Assembly (NCBI GenBank): GCA_964017145.1
Contig: OZ024849.1
Location: 124,001 to 188,000, forward strand
Direction: 5' to 3'
DNA: 64,000 nt
Origin: Agrocybe praecox
Lineage: Eukaryota; Basidiomycota; Agaricomycetes; Agaricales; Agrocybaceae
The position numbers and the translations under genes were made by a program. Below the pieces are notes generated by a model. The model worked only from the letters and a program-made list of their open reading frames with translations, was not told the DNA's origin and ran no database searches. This document shows positions 47,786-59,700 of the stretch, one piece after another (the stretch's first letter is position 1; each line of letters starts with the position of its first letter).

Positions 47786-49871
47786 ATGCCTTCCACGCCG
47801 CTCGATGTATTGAAGAAAGGCTTTGCCAAATTCGAAGCCAAAATCAAAGTGCGCAGGGACAAACTCCTCGCAGCACTCTCTAAGAAGGAGAAAATTTCTG
47901 TGGTTGACGAAGAATGGCTAGATCAGGGAGGAAATGTTGTTGACGAAAGACGTGTCCTGGATACATTGGAGACTGCCTCCGACTATGAGAAAGCAGTTGA
48001 AGCTCTGAACGAGGAAGAGAAGGGAATTGTCAGGAAGCTGAATGAGTGTGGCGGAGGTGAATTGACAAAATCCGCAAGTAAAAAGAGAAAACGTACATAT
48101 TTTTTTCATTTCTTCAATGATTTTTTGAATTAATTCTTCACCAGGTTCCGAATTTGAAAAGGAAGTGAGAGAACCGATCAAGAAATCCGCGCAAAAGTCC
48201 AAGCCTGTTGTCTTCACCAAGAAGGAAAATGCAACATTAGAACAACGGATTGAAATACTGGACTGGTATCATGAAAACGGAAAGAATCAATCCGCTGCTG
48301 CAAATCATTTCAGTACCATATACCCCAATCTACGCATAAAACAGCCCCTAGTATCGTCTTGGGTAAAAGAAGAAAATAAATGGCGTATCGAATGGACTAA
48401 AGTGGAGAGCGAGCAACGGAAGGCGCGCACCAAGCGTGCTAGACAAACAGAACATCCTGAAGTATCGGAAATGATGGAACTTTGGGTGGCAAAAGCGATG
48501 CGCGACAAGGTCCTCCTTACTGGCGAGGTTTTGCGTCAAAAGTGGCACCAATTTGCAAAGCTTGTTGGTATTGCGGAGGATGACAAGTTGAAGCTCAGTC
48601 ATGGATGGCTAACACGATTCAAGGAGCGAAATGGATTGAAGCAGCTGAAGAGACACGGAGAAGCGTCTTCGGCAGGGGAGGAAACAGTTGACCAAGAAAG
48701 AAAACGGATTCAAGAGTTAATCCAAAAGTGGGGCTACCCGCTTCGTGACATCTTCAATATGGACGAGACAGGCCTCTGTTATGCGATGGTCCCTGACCGC
48801 GGGCTAACTGATTCCAGGCATTCAGGAGTGAAGGGAAAGAAAGTCAGATTAACGTATGCACTCACATCGAATGCGGATGGCTCTGAGAAGCTCCCGCCGT
48901 TCATCATCGGTAAAGCAGCAAAGCCTAGGGCCTTCAACAAGAAAACAGGTCAGCAATTGGGATTCTATTATCGCAATAATGCGAAGGCATGGATGACCGG
49001 AAATCTGTATCAAGAGTGGATACATGCCTGGGACAAGGAATTGCAGCAACAAAACCGAAATATCGCCCTCCTACAAGATAATTTCTCTGGCCACATTGTT
49101 CCGGAAGATATCAAGAATATCCGCGTCGTACCATTTGAGCCCAATCTCACCGCTCATGTGCAGCCGATGGACCAGGGTATTATACGCTGTTTCAAAGCGC
49201 ATTATCGAGCGCGGTTCATTGAACGCGCTATTGATCGTTACGACGAAGATATCCCTCCGGCACAAATATATGAGATCAACCAGCTCCAAGCTATGCGGAT
49301 AGCTGAACTTGCATGGCTTGAAGTTGACGCTACCACCATCAAAAATTGCTGGCAAAAATCCGGAATCCTTCCCGACATTCAACACCCCGTCTCTACACCA
49401 TCCATCACAATCAGTTCACTTCTTGCGGAGCCCGAATCTAGTCTAAGTGCTGCTGAAAAGCGTGTCGAAGCAGCACTCGATAGCTTGGTCCAGACCGGTG
49501 CCCTTCAAAAGTCGAACCGAATGGATATTGCATCTCTGCTCAATCCATCCGGTGAGTCTGACGTGCTGGATAAAAGCTCTGATCGAGAAATTTACCAGGC
49601 CGTCATGGACGCAATCGAAGCGCGTGAGAACATCGAGATAAACGGAGGCGATGATGTTGACGAGGACGTTCCCGTTGAGCCTCGACCCACCCATCGCGAT
49701 GTCCTCAAAGCAGTTTCGACTCTAAAAAGATATACGGAAGACTTAAACGACCCTATTGCTCGCAAAATGGAGGGCCTTCTTTCATCTTTCAGCAGTAAAA
49801 TTCGTCTTAATGTGAGTAGAAGTATGAAGAATAGTGTATTGACCGACTTCTTTAAGAGAAATGATGCATAA
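47786..49871 (+). CDS. Pogo-like transposase (CENP-B HTH plus DDE)
   Basis: Two exons (47786-48092, 48145-49871; 52-nt intron) encode 677 residues without stops. Residues 1-100 are a charged, coiled-coil-prone leader not usual in the family. About 133-185 form a psq-type helix-turn-helix (TLEQRIEILDWYHENGK). A second CENP-B/Tc5-type HTH follows (SHGWLTRFKERNGLK). The catalytic triad reads Asp309 (FNMDETGL), Asp414 (LLQDNFSGH) and Asp445 (VQPMDQG), with about 30 residues between the last two, as in pogo/Fot elements. The C-terminal tail is acidic and ends in a short basic segment. The enzyme cuts and pastes the element by its inverted repeats into TA sites. All key residues are present, so it could be active. 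Confidence 0.92.
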
Positions 49872-50002
49872 CATTCGAGTACAATATGTTTCTTCAATAT
49901 ACAATTACTATTATTTTCGACAATTTTTCGGATCTATTTTTAGCATACCCCTCCTAACCCATGACCCCTTCTAACCCATACTTTGGGCCGTCCACCGGTA
50001 GG

Positions 50003-50026
50003 TATGGGTTATGAGGGAGACGACTG
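50003..50026 (-). repeat. Right terminal inverted repeat
   Basis: Reverse complement begins CAGTCGTCTCCCTC; followed by the TA duplication. Confidence 0.9.
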
Positions 50027-50028
50027 TA

Positions 50029-50500
50029 TCTCATTTTTCCTCGTCTATTTGAAATGCCTTACTTTTTATACTATCTTTAGACCCTACACTCCTTCAATAT
50101 TTTGGATTAACTTGATGGATGTAGAAAGACCGCTAGAGTCTAGACAAGCCTTCCATCTCTTGTTCAACAACTATTTTTCTTTGTTGCCGCGTGACCAGCT
50201 TTGTAATAATTAGTTTCCCACCATTATTCCCTTAGTTTCGGTTCTTTCATCCCATTTTACCGTGATTCCTCATTGACTCTCGTTTGATTTTATGACGAAC
50301 TTTCGCTACAGGTTGTCGCGGCCCCGGGATGGGACTTGGAGGCGGAATCGATACATCAAAATGGGAAATGCGATCGACGTAATCGGGATAAGGCATGCGC
50401 CAAGAACAATTGGGTACAAATAATCTGGAAATGGCGATGGTGTTCTCCTTGTTCCTTCATTCTCTCTTACTTCGACTACCATCTTCGCTCACGGACTTTT
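50029..50500 (+). other. Spacer upstream of copy B
   Basis: 472 nt of presumed promoter of the copy B gene. The frame of copy B is open upstream to 50336, but the Trp/Cys-rich translation does not match copy A, so it is taken as leader. Confidence 0.45.
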
Positions 50501-52796
50501 ATGTCCAATCAAATATTTACGCCATACCTCGAACGGAAACAACAGAATGAAAACGCCGAACTCGAGCCACCCAAGATTCTCTTTCAATCAGTGTCTCCAC
50601 AACATGATATGGCAAAGCAGCTTCCAAGTCATTTGCTTCCGAAGAGCCAAGATATCCTCGAAAAATATGGGGCGGTAGAATATGTGTATGATGATGAGGT
50701 ACGTATATAAATCCGACCTGGGCTTCCCGATTTCGATCTATATGCTTACTTTCCAAATGTACAGAGAAATATCGTTGGTGTAAGATCGCCCGAGAGGTAT
50801 TTCCAGGAGATTGATGCCCGTATACTGTATGGTCTTCATCAAGGAAAGGGTAAGCCCAATACGGCTAATTTTGTCGATTTCATCGTTGCCTAAACGTACT
50901 TCTTCAGTCGAAGACAAGCTTGTCCCATCATCTTCCCTGCTATGCCAGTTAGCTAGAGCTGAGGTTTCGTATCTGGAATCTTACACTTCTCAACTTCGGA
51001 CGAACCCTGTTTTCGTCCAATCACTCGTACGCTCTGCTGCAGAGTTACGCCCCGAGCTAATCCCAGATGGACAGGGGTGGACTTCAACTACCATCGACAA
51101 GATGTTGACGAACGCGCAATACCTATCTAAAGAGGTTCGATATACCTTCCACAATAACCTTCTCGAACTTGGTCAGTGGAGCTTGGTAGTGCGTTTTCTC
51201 GACGACCTCGTAAAGCTGGAAGAAGAACTCGGGTATACGAAATCGAAGGAGAAGCGACAACATCTAATGGACAATATCAGTAACATAATACAACAGTCCA
51301 TGGATACTATTGCCACACGCATCAACACGGCTATAAGAAAGCTAAAGCAATTCGAGAAATTCTGGGTTCGTGAGTTTGTACGTTTTATTTTATTCTCTGA
51401 TACATGCCGCTTGATTACCCATGCATCTCAAAGGACCTTCCAGAAAAATGGACAGGCGCTACTGTCACTTGTATCAGGAATCCGGAGTCTGAAGCCATGT
51501 TCAATTCGAATTCTTTTGACGGATGTATGTTCCGCTTTGCGCTGGACGACATTGTCCAAATCAAAGACATTCGATCGTTGACGGAGGGCTTCAGGAACGC
51601 CTTACATGAAGAGTTTGAAAGTGTAGGAATATCCCTGATCGAAAATATTACAAAGCTGCAAGCCGTTTACGTATGTTGTATCTATTTAATGCACTGCTCG
51701 GTCATTAATGTGTTGACGCGATGGAACCGTTAGGATTTCTACAGACTATTGGGTTCGCGAAGTCGTACTATACCCGCCGAAGCGGCGAAAGAAACAGAAG
51801 TTTTCGCCGAAAATGTTTTGAGATCAGAGACATTGTTGAAGGATGCGGCTATTGAGCGTCGCGTGAAGAATATAACGGCTTTGGGGACGGAAAACGTGTT
51901 AAACAAAGTCTGGAGGGAAATCGACACGCTAACTTTGAAGAAGGAACGTAAGACTCTGGAAAAGGTGCCCACTAGTGCTGTCTTGATGAAAATAAGCAAA
52001 AGTTGACACAAGTATTATCTGTCAGCTTATAGGTTATGAAAAATTGCCTCCGCGGTGGCTCATCTCTCCTCGTATGCCTCGTCCACCTGCTTCGGTGGAA
52101 CCACCACAGAAAACAGCCCCAGATGTTCGTCCCCGTCCTGTCCGTCCAGACACCACTCCCGTTGAACATGAACCCGTGAAACTGACGCCTGTTTTCTATG
52201 GCGGAGTAGCCAAAGAGAGCGAAGCAATCGACGAATTTGCACTTCGCACTGGAGAAAAAATCAAGACAACAGGCATCGCTGCTCCTCCCAAAGCGTCTAC
52301 CTCATCTGTTATACCAGAGAGGGTTGAGATGGTGTCTGTGAGGCCCGTGTTTCGTGTAAAGAGGTCAGACTATGACCTCTTAGAAAAGCTGTACAAGCCC
52401 GACGTTAAAGGCTTGGTCCGGCAACGCGATTTCATTGAGGTAGGTCCTTCATCTTTCTTGACTGTCCGTGTCAAACCAGTCCGATAACTTTTATTTTATT
52501 TCCTTTCTTCACAAGCTAATGAAATCGGCACCTTTCAACTTCGTGTTGAAGCAAGGCAACGGTTCGCGTTGCTCGTTACATCCACCTGTGGACAGTAAGA
52601 TTTCAAGCCAGCCTTTCCACATGCATGTGTAAGAAACTTTCACTTGTACACGCTTTTCTGAGACATTGACCTTATGAAAATGAACCCCAGTATCCATGGA
52701 CGGAAAGACGAGCTTGATGCTCGTTGTGAGAGAGATTATGCAATCAGATTATCTACAGATTACGGCTGGAAGTTAGAGAACTTTGAAATTGCTTGA
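50501..52796 (+). CDS. Uncharacterised 617-aa protein, HicA-like C-terminus, copy B
   Basis: Eight exons (50501-50698, 50765-50849, 50908-51377, 51434-51670, 51734-51964, 52026-52439, 52516-52628, 52691-52796) encode 617 residues, exactly as in copy A. Four exons have identical lengths (237, 231, 414, 106 nt). The 113-nt exon equals copy A's exons of 79 plus 34 nt, so one intron is present only in A. Blocks shared with A include YGAVEYV, LRTNP, AAxLRPELIPD, DFYRLLG, IGYEKLPPRW, TPVFYGG and PVFRVK. The C-terminal HicA-like domain reads DFIELMKSAPF, GNGSRCS, HGRKDELDA, STDYGWKLENF. Here too Arg replaces the HicA catalytic His. By eye roughly half of the residues match copy A, so the duplication is old. 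Function is unknown. Confidence 0.75.
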
Positions 52797-53914
52797 CTTG
52801 TTGTATTTGACTGCTATAATCTAGGCTTCACTGCAGGTACCAATGTCTTTTGTTACTTGTTTTTCTTCAAAAAAGTGACACTAACTTCTAACACGTTATT
52901 CTTAGATATTTCTTTTTGTTAATAACGTTTAATTTCTTTATTTCCCCTCACTACCCCCACCAACACCCACATCCTTTAACAATCCCATTGTTATTCTTGA
53001 CTACCCCAAGGCGTCATCTCAATTGTTTTCACCTGCGAGTTATTTTCTTTTCCGTTATATTCCTTTTAGATAGTTGGCAAGACATTCTTCAAGCCATCGT
53101 GATTAGCTATGGACGTATCATAGATATCCTTCTTGGTTTCTTGGACCTCAGGCCTCATTCCTTTTCCTTATCAGTCCCCTACTACCCTCTTATCACACGT
53201 TTACCATCTAGCCGTAATTTTTTTCAATGGAAGAGTATACCACCGGATATTTCTTGTCTTTTCCTCCCCATACGCTTATGCCTTTAGAAAGGGGAAGATT
53301 TCTCTGAACGTATAAAGTCTTTTAGACCTTAAAATTCATTACATTCAAAATACAGCTGTTCAACGAATAAAATTTCTTGACGAATAGTTTTTCGTTTTTG
53401 TGCGGATATTAGTCGGACAAATACGGACGAAATTCCCTAATTAAGGTTGGTTTTTCAACCATAACTGGACAGAATTTGTAAATGGCAAGGTCTATCCAGG
53501 TCTATCTCGGTTCACTAAATTGTACACTTCTTTGCATCCGCTACATATGCCTTCAACGCCTCTCATTATTTCTTCAACTACAAATGTCTGCATTGCTTTT
53601 AAAACTTCGACAGACATGCTCACTTTTGCAACACCGTTGCTCGACTCTAGGGTATGTCTGTCTAATATCTATACGAGCCGACGACCGTCCCAGGCCATTC
53701 CTTTAGCTAACATTCATAATCAAGGTACACGCCGGTTGCAAATTCCAGCATAAACCGGTACCAAGAAATGGTCATGAGTTTCCTGGACAATGAAGGGCGG
53801 ACCGCGATGAAAAGGAAATAACGGACCGCTCATCAGAAACATTTGGATTTAGGAGGACCCGCCATAGAGGAACCCAGAGAATTTTTGAGGATCCTTGCTC
53901 GTTATCTGCACACC
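52797..53914. other. Intergenic, promoter side of the arabinofuranosidase
   Basis: AT- and C/T-rich. ORFs at 52916-53315 are translated pyrimidine tracts. No gene seen. Confidence 0.45.
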
Positions 53915-56271
53915 ATGACCACCGTTTCGCCTACTATCCGTATTGACCCAGCTAGGATCATCGACAAGGTTGACCCTCGTATCTATTCTGGGTTCACAGA
54001 GCATATGGGAAGATGCATTTATGGCGGCATATACGACCCTGAAAATCAGAATGAAGGACTCATAGATGCGAAGACTGGACTTCGAAAGGACGTGATGGAA
54101 GCTTTGAAGTCACTGAAAATACCTGTGGTTAGGTACCCAGGCGGGTAAGTCTTTCACTTGAATTATATATATATGTTACTCATGTCCAGTACAGAAATTT
54201 TGTCAGTACTTATCGGTGGCAAGGCGAGGCGAAATCTTTACAGCCATGTTTTTATATATGCTAACGCTACCCTTTAGATGGTGTTGGGCCGCGCGAATTA
54301 AGACCTAGAAGACCAGAACTTGCATGGTTAACAGAAGAGAGCAATCAATTCGGAACAGGTATGCATAAGCATTTTCTCTGGTGTTTCTCTTCCTCATACA
54401 TATCTGTAGACGAATTCATTGAATTTTGCCGAGAACTCGGTACCGAACCCTACCTCTGCCTCAACATGGGCACAGGAACTCTCGAAGACGCGCTTGCCTG
54501 GGTCGAGTATTGTAACAGCTCGGCCAACACATACTACGCGAATTTGCGCAAGAAGAACGGTCATCAGGAACCGTACGGAGTCAAAGTAAGCTGTTCTGTG
54601 CTCACAAATTGTCTTCGCAGATACTAAATCAATATCTGCAAGTATTGGTCGCTAGGTAATACTCCTATTTCCTTCATCGTTTTACTTCTATTGACCGCCT
54701 TTCCCAGGAAACGAAGTCTGGGGTCCATGGCAAGGTATGCATGACTGTTGATGTTGATTTCGGACTTCATAACTTATTACATCTGCAGTTGGCCAAATGG
54801 AGTCGCTAGACTACGCTAAGAAAGCCTTCCAATGGGCTAAAGCACTTCGCCTCCTCGATCCTACCATCCAACTTATCTCGTGCGGAGGTACGCGACGTGT
54901 TCGTTTTTTGATGGTCAATCACTCATCTTACCTCCACAGAGACTGGTTTCTCAGAATGGGATCATGTCGTTCTCAAAAAACTTGCACCTGTTGTCGATTT
55001 CCATTCGATCCATTGTATGGCTTGTTTCGTCCTTTTTACATTACACCAGAACCAGGTTTTTGATGCACTCAATTCTGACGCAGTATACACCGTCAGCGAG
55101 GGAAAGCACTTGGTCAACGTTGTTGGACGTATGTACTGCGCTGGTTCTCGTTTTTAGATGCTTGAAAGCTGATGTTTCGCGTGTTTCGTAGCCGCTGCGG
55201 CCGAGAAAGGTATCGAAATCACGAAATCGCTCATTGATCTGGCGAAGATCGAGGGCGGCTTATCAAAGGATATAACTGTGTATGTGCTTTTATCTACGGT
55301 TTCCTTATATCAACTCACAGAGATTTGTATATCTTAGCTGCTTCGACGAATGGAACGTTTGGTAAATTTTTTGTTTGTGCCAAAACTCCAAGGCTAATCG
55401 CGCCGATCTTATAGGGATCCTGTCAGAGGTATGCATCCAATATACGACCCTTGTTTCAAATAATAAAATGTAGTGTAGCGCCTGGAGAAAAAGGCGCGGA
55501 AGAGCACTATGACCTATCTGATGCTCTTGGTAACCCTATTTCCACGCCAGAAATTTTACAGCGCAACTTATATCCAAATAAAACAGCTGTGGCGTCCTGG
55601 CTAAACGTCTTTGTGCGCAAAGCAGACGTTGTGAAAATTGCTTGTATCGCTCAGTACGTCGATTTTCTCTCTCCTGGATGTGTTCCCTTACGTCCCTCCA
55701 GATCGGTCAACGTCATTTCTCCAATCATCACTTCGCCAAATGGACTTTTTCGACAGACGACTTTTTTCCCTCTGCACCTTTTCTCGAATTTGATGCGTGG
55801 TTCTTCGTTAGACGTGCACGTCTCCTCCTCGCCTACCTATGACGGAGAGACGGTACCAAAGTTTATACATGATTTGGAAGTCCACACCCCAGAAGCGGCG
55901 AAGGGCACCAAACTCGTCGATGTCAGTGCTGTTTTGTCAGACGATGGAAAGGAGATTCGCGTTGCTGTAGTCAATCGTTGTCCAGATGAAGAATTCACCA
56001 TTCCTATTCTCTTTGGACCCCTGGACCCTAATGTCAGGGTCGGGAGTGAGGTGACGGTACACGAAGTCTGGCATCAAGATTTACGCGTTAAGAATGGGTT
56101 CGAGGAAGGAGAAAATGTCAAGACTGTGACCAGGACAGAGGCCTGGACGGGCAGTTACGTCCTGAAGAAGCATTCTTTCCAAAGTAAGAAGATCTTTTAC
56201 TTAGCTCTTCTTTTGTTGTGAATTCTGATAATTCTATGCCTAATTTAGTTCTCGTATTCAAGTTGTCTTGA
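53915..56271 (+). CDS. GH51 alpha-L-arabinofuranosidase
   Basis: About fifteen small exons encode a complete glycoside hydrolase family 51 enzyme. It starts MTTVSPTIRIDPARIIDKV with no signal peptide, so it is probably intracellular. Motifs in order are IYSGFTEHMGRCIYGGIYD, VVRYPGG, FVSTYRWQDGVGP, and LGNEVWGPWQ with the acid/base Glu (near 54705-54730). CFDEWNVW with the nucleophile Glu (near 55340-55363) follows, then a beta-sandwich domain ending in HSFQILVFKLS. The enzyme removes terminal L-arabinofuranose from arabino-oligosaccharides with retention of configuration. One intron (54224-54277) has a GC donor. The frame is intact at every junction I checked. A sugar transporter follows on the same strand 526 nt downstream, which fits arabinose use. 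Confidence 0.88.
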
Positions 56272-56797
56272 TATTTGGGGTCAACCACAGGCTGAATATG
56301 ATCAAATACGCTTATGGACTTGTGGGGTATTATTTTCGTAAATCCTTAGGCTCGTGGCATTCGTGTCAGTAATAAACTTGCCCTTCTGTAATTCGGAGAT
56401 TAGTCGCATTCCAACTTTCATTTGCTGTGCACTCCCACTGAAAGAAACTGAAGAATATGGATAGAATTTGATTTTGGGCGAACGCCACGAATGCCCAAGG
56501 ATATTCTTCCGTATCTGCGAAAATGCCTGAAAGAGGTTTATGCAAATTCGGCTGTTGTCACGTATGTATGTTCCTGTCGGCATCCTTGGGCTCTATCGTT
56601 CAGCTGGCCCCATGATGCCCCATGACCATATCGTAAAATGCGATATTGTGCATGACGGTCCGCCAGTTCCCGCTCTTGACGTCGAGGGCACCTTCGATGA
56701 TACGCTTAAAAGCAAGACGATTTATGCAGAACATTGCGAACGCGTTACCCCGCGTCTCTTACTTTGAATCGAAACCAGAACATCAACATCGAAGATC
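56272..56797. other. Spacer between arabinofuranosidase and transporter
   Basis: A 75-codon ORF at 56540-56767 has no recognisable feature. The spacer probably contains the transporter's promoter. Confidence 0.45.
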
Positions 56798-59700
56798 ATG
56801 TTGAATTTAGATCTCCCGCCGAAGGTCTACACGTGGTTATGTGGCCTGTTTGCTAGTACGTGCTCCATGTCCACTATATTTTCTTCTTCTGCGGTTGAAG
56901 TATACTGACGCGTCGTTGTTGCATAGGCTTGGGAAGTATCATTTTCGGCTATGACCTAGGTGTCATCGCTGGAGTCCTTCCTGCCCCGGACTTCATTGTA
57001 AGCCCTTGTTTCGTATCTGGAGTATGGATAGCTGGAGCTGACTGGAATTGGAAAAGGATGTCATGGGTAGTCGCTACCATAACCCAGATCTTCAAGGACT
57101 TATAGCTAGTATTTTCGGTGTGTGGTTTACCGAGTTACTCATTGTGAATTCAAACATGGTGTTGATTGTATTTTGATCCAGTCCTGGGATGGTGCGTTGA
57201 ATACATTTTCTCTTGTGGAAATTTTTTTCTGAAAGAGAATCGCGGTCCAGTTTCTTTGGAATGGTTCCAGTTGCGTATCTAGCAGATAAATTTGGAAGAC
57301 GCATTACCATTCAAGTGGGCGCAGCGATTTATATGTGAGTTGTGTTTTGCGAGTATGCATGTTAATACGGACACGTATTGATGCATCTTTCTTTAATCAA
57401 GCGTTGGAGGAGCACTTCAAACGGGTGCAATGAATATGGATATGATGTTGGCTGGACGATTCTTCGCAGGTTTGAAAATTTTTGATATGGCTGATAGTCG
57501 CAGGTTTTGAAATGGCTGAAATGGTCGCAGGTTTTGGAGTCGGGATTGTATCTGATTTGGCTCCTCTGTATCAGGTGAGTTAGCTCGGTTAACACGACTG
57601 GCACTTGTCTTACACGATCGACCCTTCAGGCAGAGATTGCTCACCCTAGTATAAGGGGTCGTCTTACGACTTTGCAACAGGTTCGTTATTGCTTTGCTTC
57701 TTTATATATTGATCTATTTTTTGACTTCTTCATTCGTCAATTGCAGTTTATGCTTGGAATCGGAGGTATGTTTATTCGTCCTTGAAACATAATGTACCAT
57801 TGAAATTTGTTCAGCATTCTGTGCCTCATGGATTGTAAGCGATATGAGGAACGTATTATTGCATCCCATTTTCTGAACAACGTTATTCAGACATACGGAA
57901 CCTCGGCTGGTTTAAAAGGAACTCAAGCAGAATGGAGAGTACCTCTAGGAATCCAGGTAATGCAATGAATTTTCTCTGGAAACCAAACGATATTTAGGCT
58001 GACTCGGTACTATAGATCGCACCCGCTCTTCCGCTTCTGGCATTTATGCTCCTCCTTCCAGAATCGTATTGTCCTTACTCCAATAACCAAGTATACATTT
58101 ACTGACACTGAGTATCCGTAGACCACGGTGGCTTGCAGAAAAGGGTCGCATGGATGAAGGTCCGTCTCTATATCTCTATTTTTTCCTTTTATTCCCGGGC
58201 TCGAAGGCTGATTGTATGATGTTAAACTCAACAGCTTTACTGACACTTGCACGTCTGCACGCGAGAGGAGATACGAAAGACCAATTTGTGCTTTCGCAGA
58301 TCGAAGATATGAAAGCAGATATTAACAAGGCCAAGGATATCGGAAAGTCTTCGTAAGTAGTAATGTTTCTCATCTTGGTTATATATAAATGTGGCTAATA
58401 TTATCACATCTTGCAAGATGGTCGGAGCTGTTCACGGTTCCCAGTAACTTCCGACGTTTGAGTCTGGGGTAGGTCGGATTGTCCTTTGGTAATGCTTCTA
58501 TTCTCATCGTCGTCAATAGCTATATTCTCCAATTTTCCGTCCAGATGACTGGTGCGTACCTTTTCTTTGTTTTTTCGACTCTGACCAGAGTACTGATCTT
58601 TCCGAATGAATCCATTTAGGTGTCAGCGCCATTCAGTACTACTCGACTACGGTGAGGACATTCGGCTCGGTCATACTTGACCTGACCTTCTAATTGATCA
58701 CATCATTAAGATATTTACGACGGTATGGAGTGTCTTTGTTTTTCTCCGATACCAGATGTTCAGTGTATTTGCAGATGGGGTTTACCTCGACACGGATTCT
58801 TCTATTCCAGTCAATCAATAGTATCATTGCCCTAATAGGTGAAGCCTGCTGCGTGATTTGGGTCGACTCGACAGGCAGAAGGACACCGTTGATAGTTGGG
58901 AATGTCGTATCTGGTCTTTCCTTCGTGGTGGGAGCCATTTTGATGGCAAGGTGGCCTGGAACGGTAGACAAGTGAATATTCTTATTCCTTCACAATATAA
59001 ATTCTGATTTTACTCTGATCAGTAACGCGGTACGCACAACTGCTGACTCGTGCCATACTCGCATTTCCCTGATTTTAAATTCGAACTGGGAATTTCTTAT
59101 TTTCAGGCGCACTATGTTTGTCTTCACCCTATTTATAACCCTCTCTGAAGTTGCTCTAACGTGCTATCTTGCCCTGTTGACATAGATTTTCATCAGTAAG
59201 TGATACGCACCACAACGCCCATCTCTTGATATTGATGACAATCTGATATCTCGTACCTTTTACAGTAACGTACGTCTCCTTCATTTACATTTTCCGACTT
59301 GTGCGCGTCCGGATGATTGACACGGTATTCGGGGGGCAGGACTTGGATTTTCAATTTCTTTTTCAGTGCTTGTATTGGACCGCTCTCTTGGGCCTATCCG
59401 GCCGAGATCTTTTCCACTAGGACGCGCGCTAAGAGCACAGCTATAACGAGCTCTTCCTCATGGATTTCGAACTTGTGCGTTGGCTCCGCCTTGATCATAT
59501 CTTTTTAGATTTGATGATTGACTGTATTCTAATATCAGCTTTATCGCGCAAGTTACTCCGAAGGCCTTCCAAGCTATTGGGTGGAAGTAAGTATTGCATT
59601 TTCTTCCAACTTTTTCGATAACATGGGATATTAACGTTTAACCTTCAATCAAATAGATACTGTGAGCTTGGGAATTATAGACAATCAGGCGGTCTCTAAC

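Larger units (their letters stand above)
47463..50026 (+). mobile_element. Pogo/Fot1-type Tc1-mariner DNA transposon, apparently complete
   Basis: A 2,564-bp element. Both ends carry a 24-bp terminal inverted repeat beginning CAGTCGTCTCCCTC, with one mismatch at position 15 (T left, A right). It is flanked by TA on both sides (47461-47462 and 50027-50028), the target-site duplication of this superfamily. It contains one uninterrupted transposase gene. It is inserted 165 bp after the stop of copy A and 472 bp before the ATG of copy B. Near-perfect ends and an open transposase suggest a recent insertion. Confidence 0.93.

Noticed and set aside
48305..49897. Several 60-100-codon minus-strand ORFs across the transposase
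   Set aside because: They are shadows of the transposase frame on the other strand.
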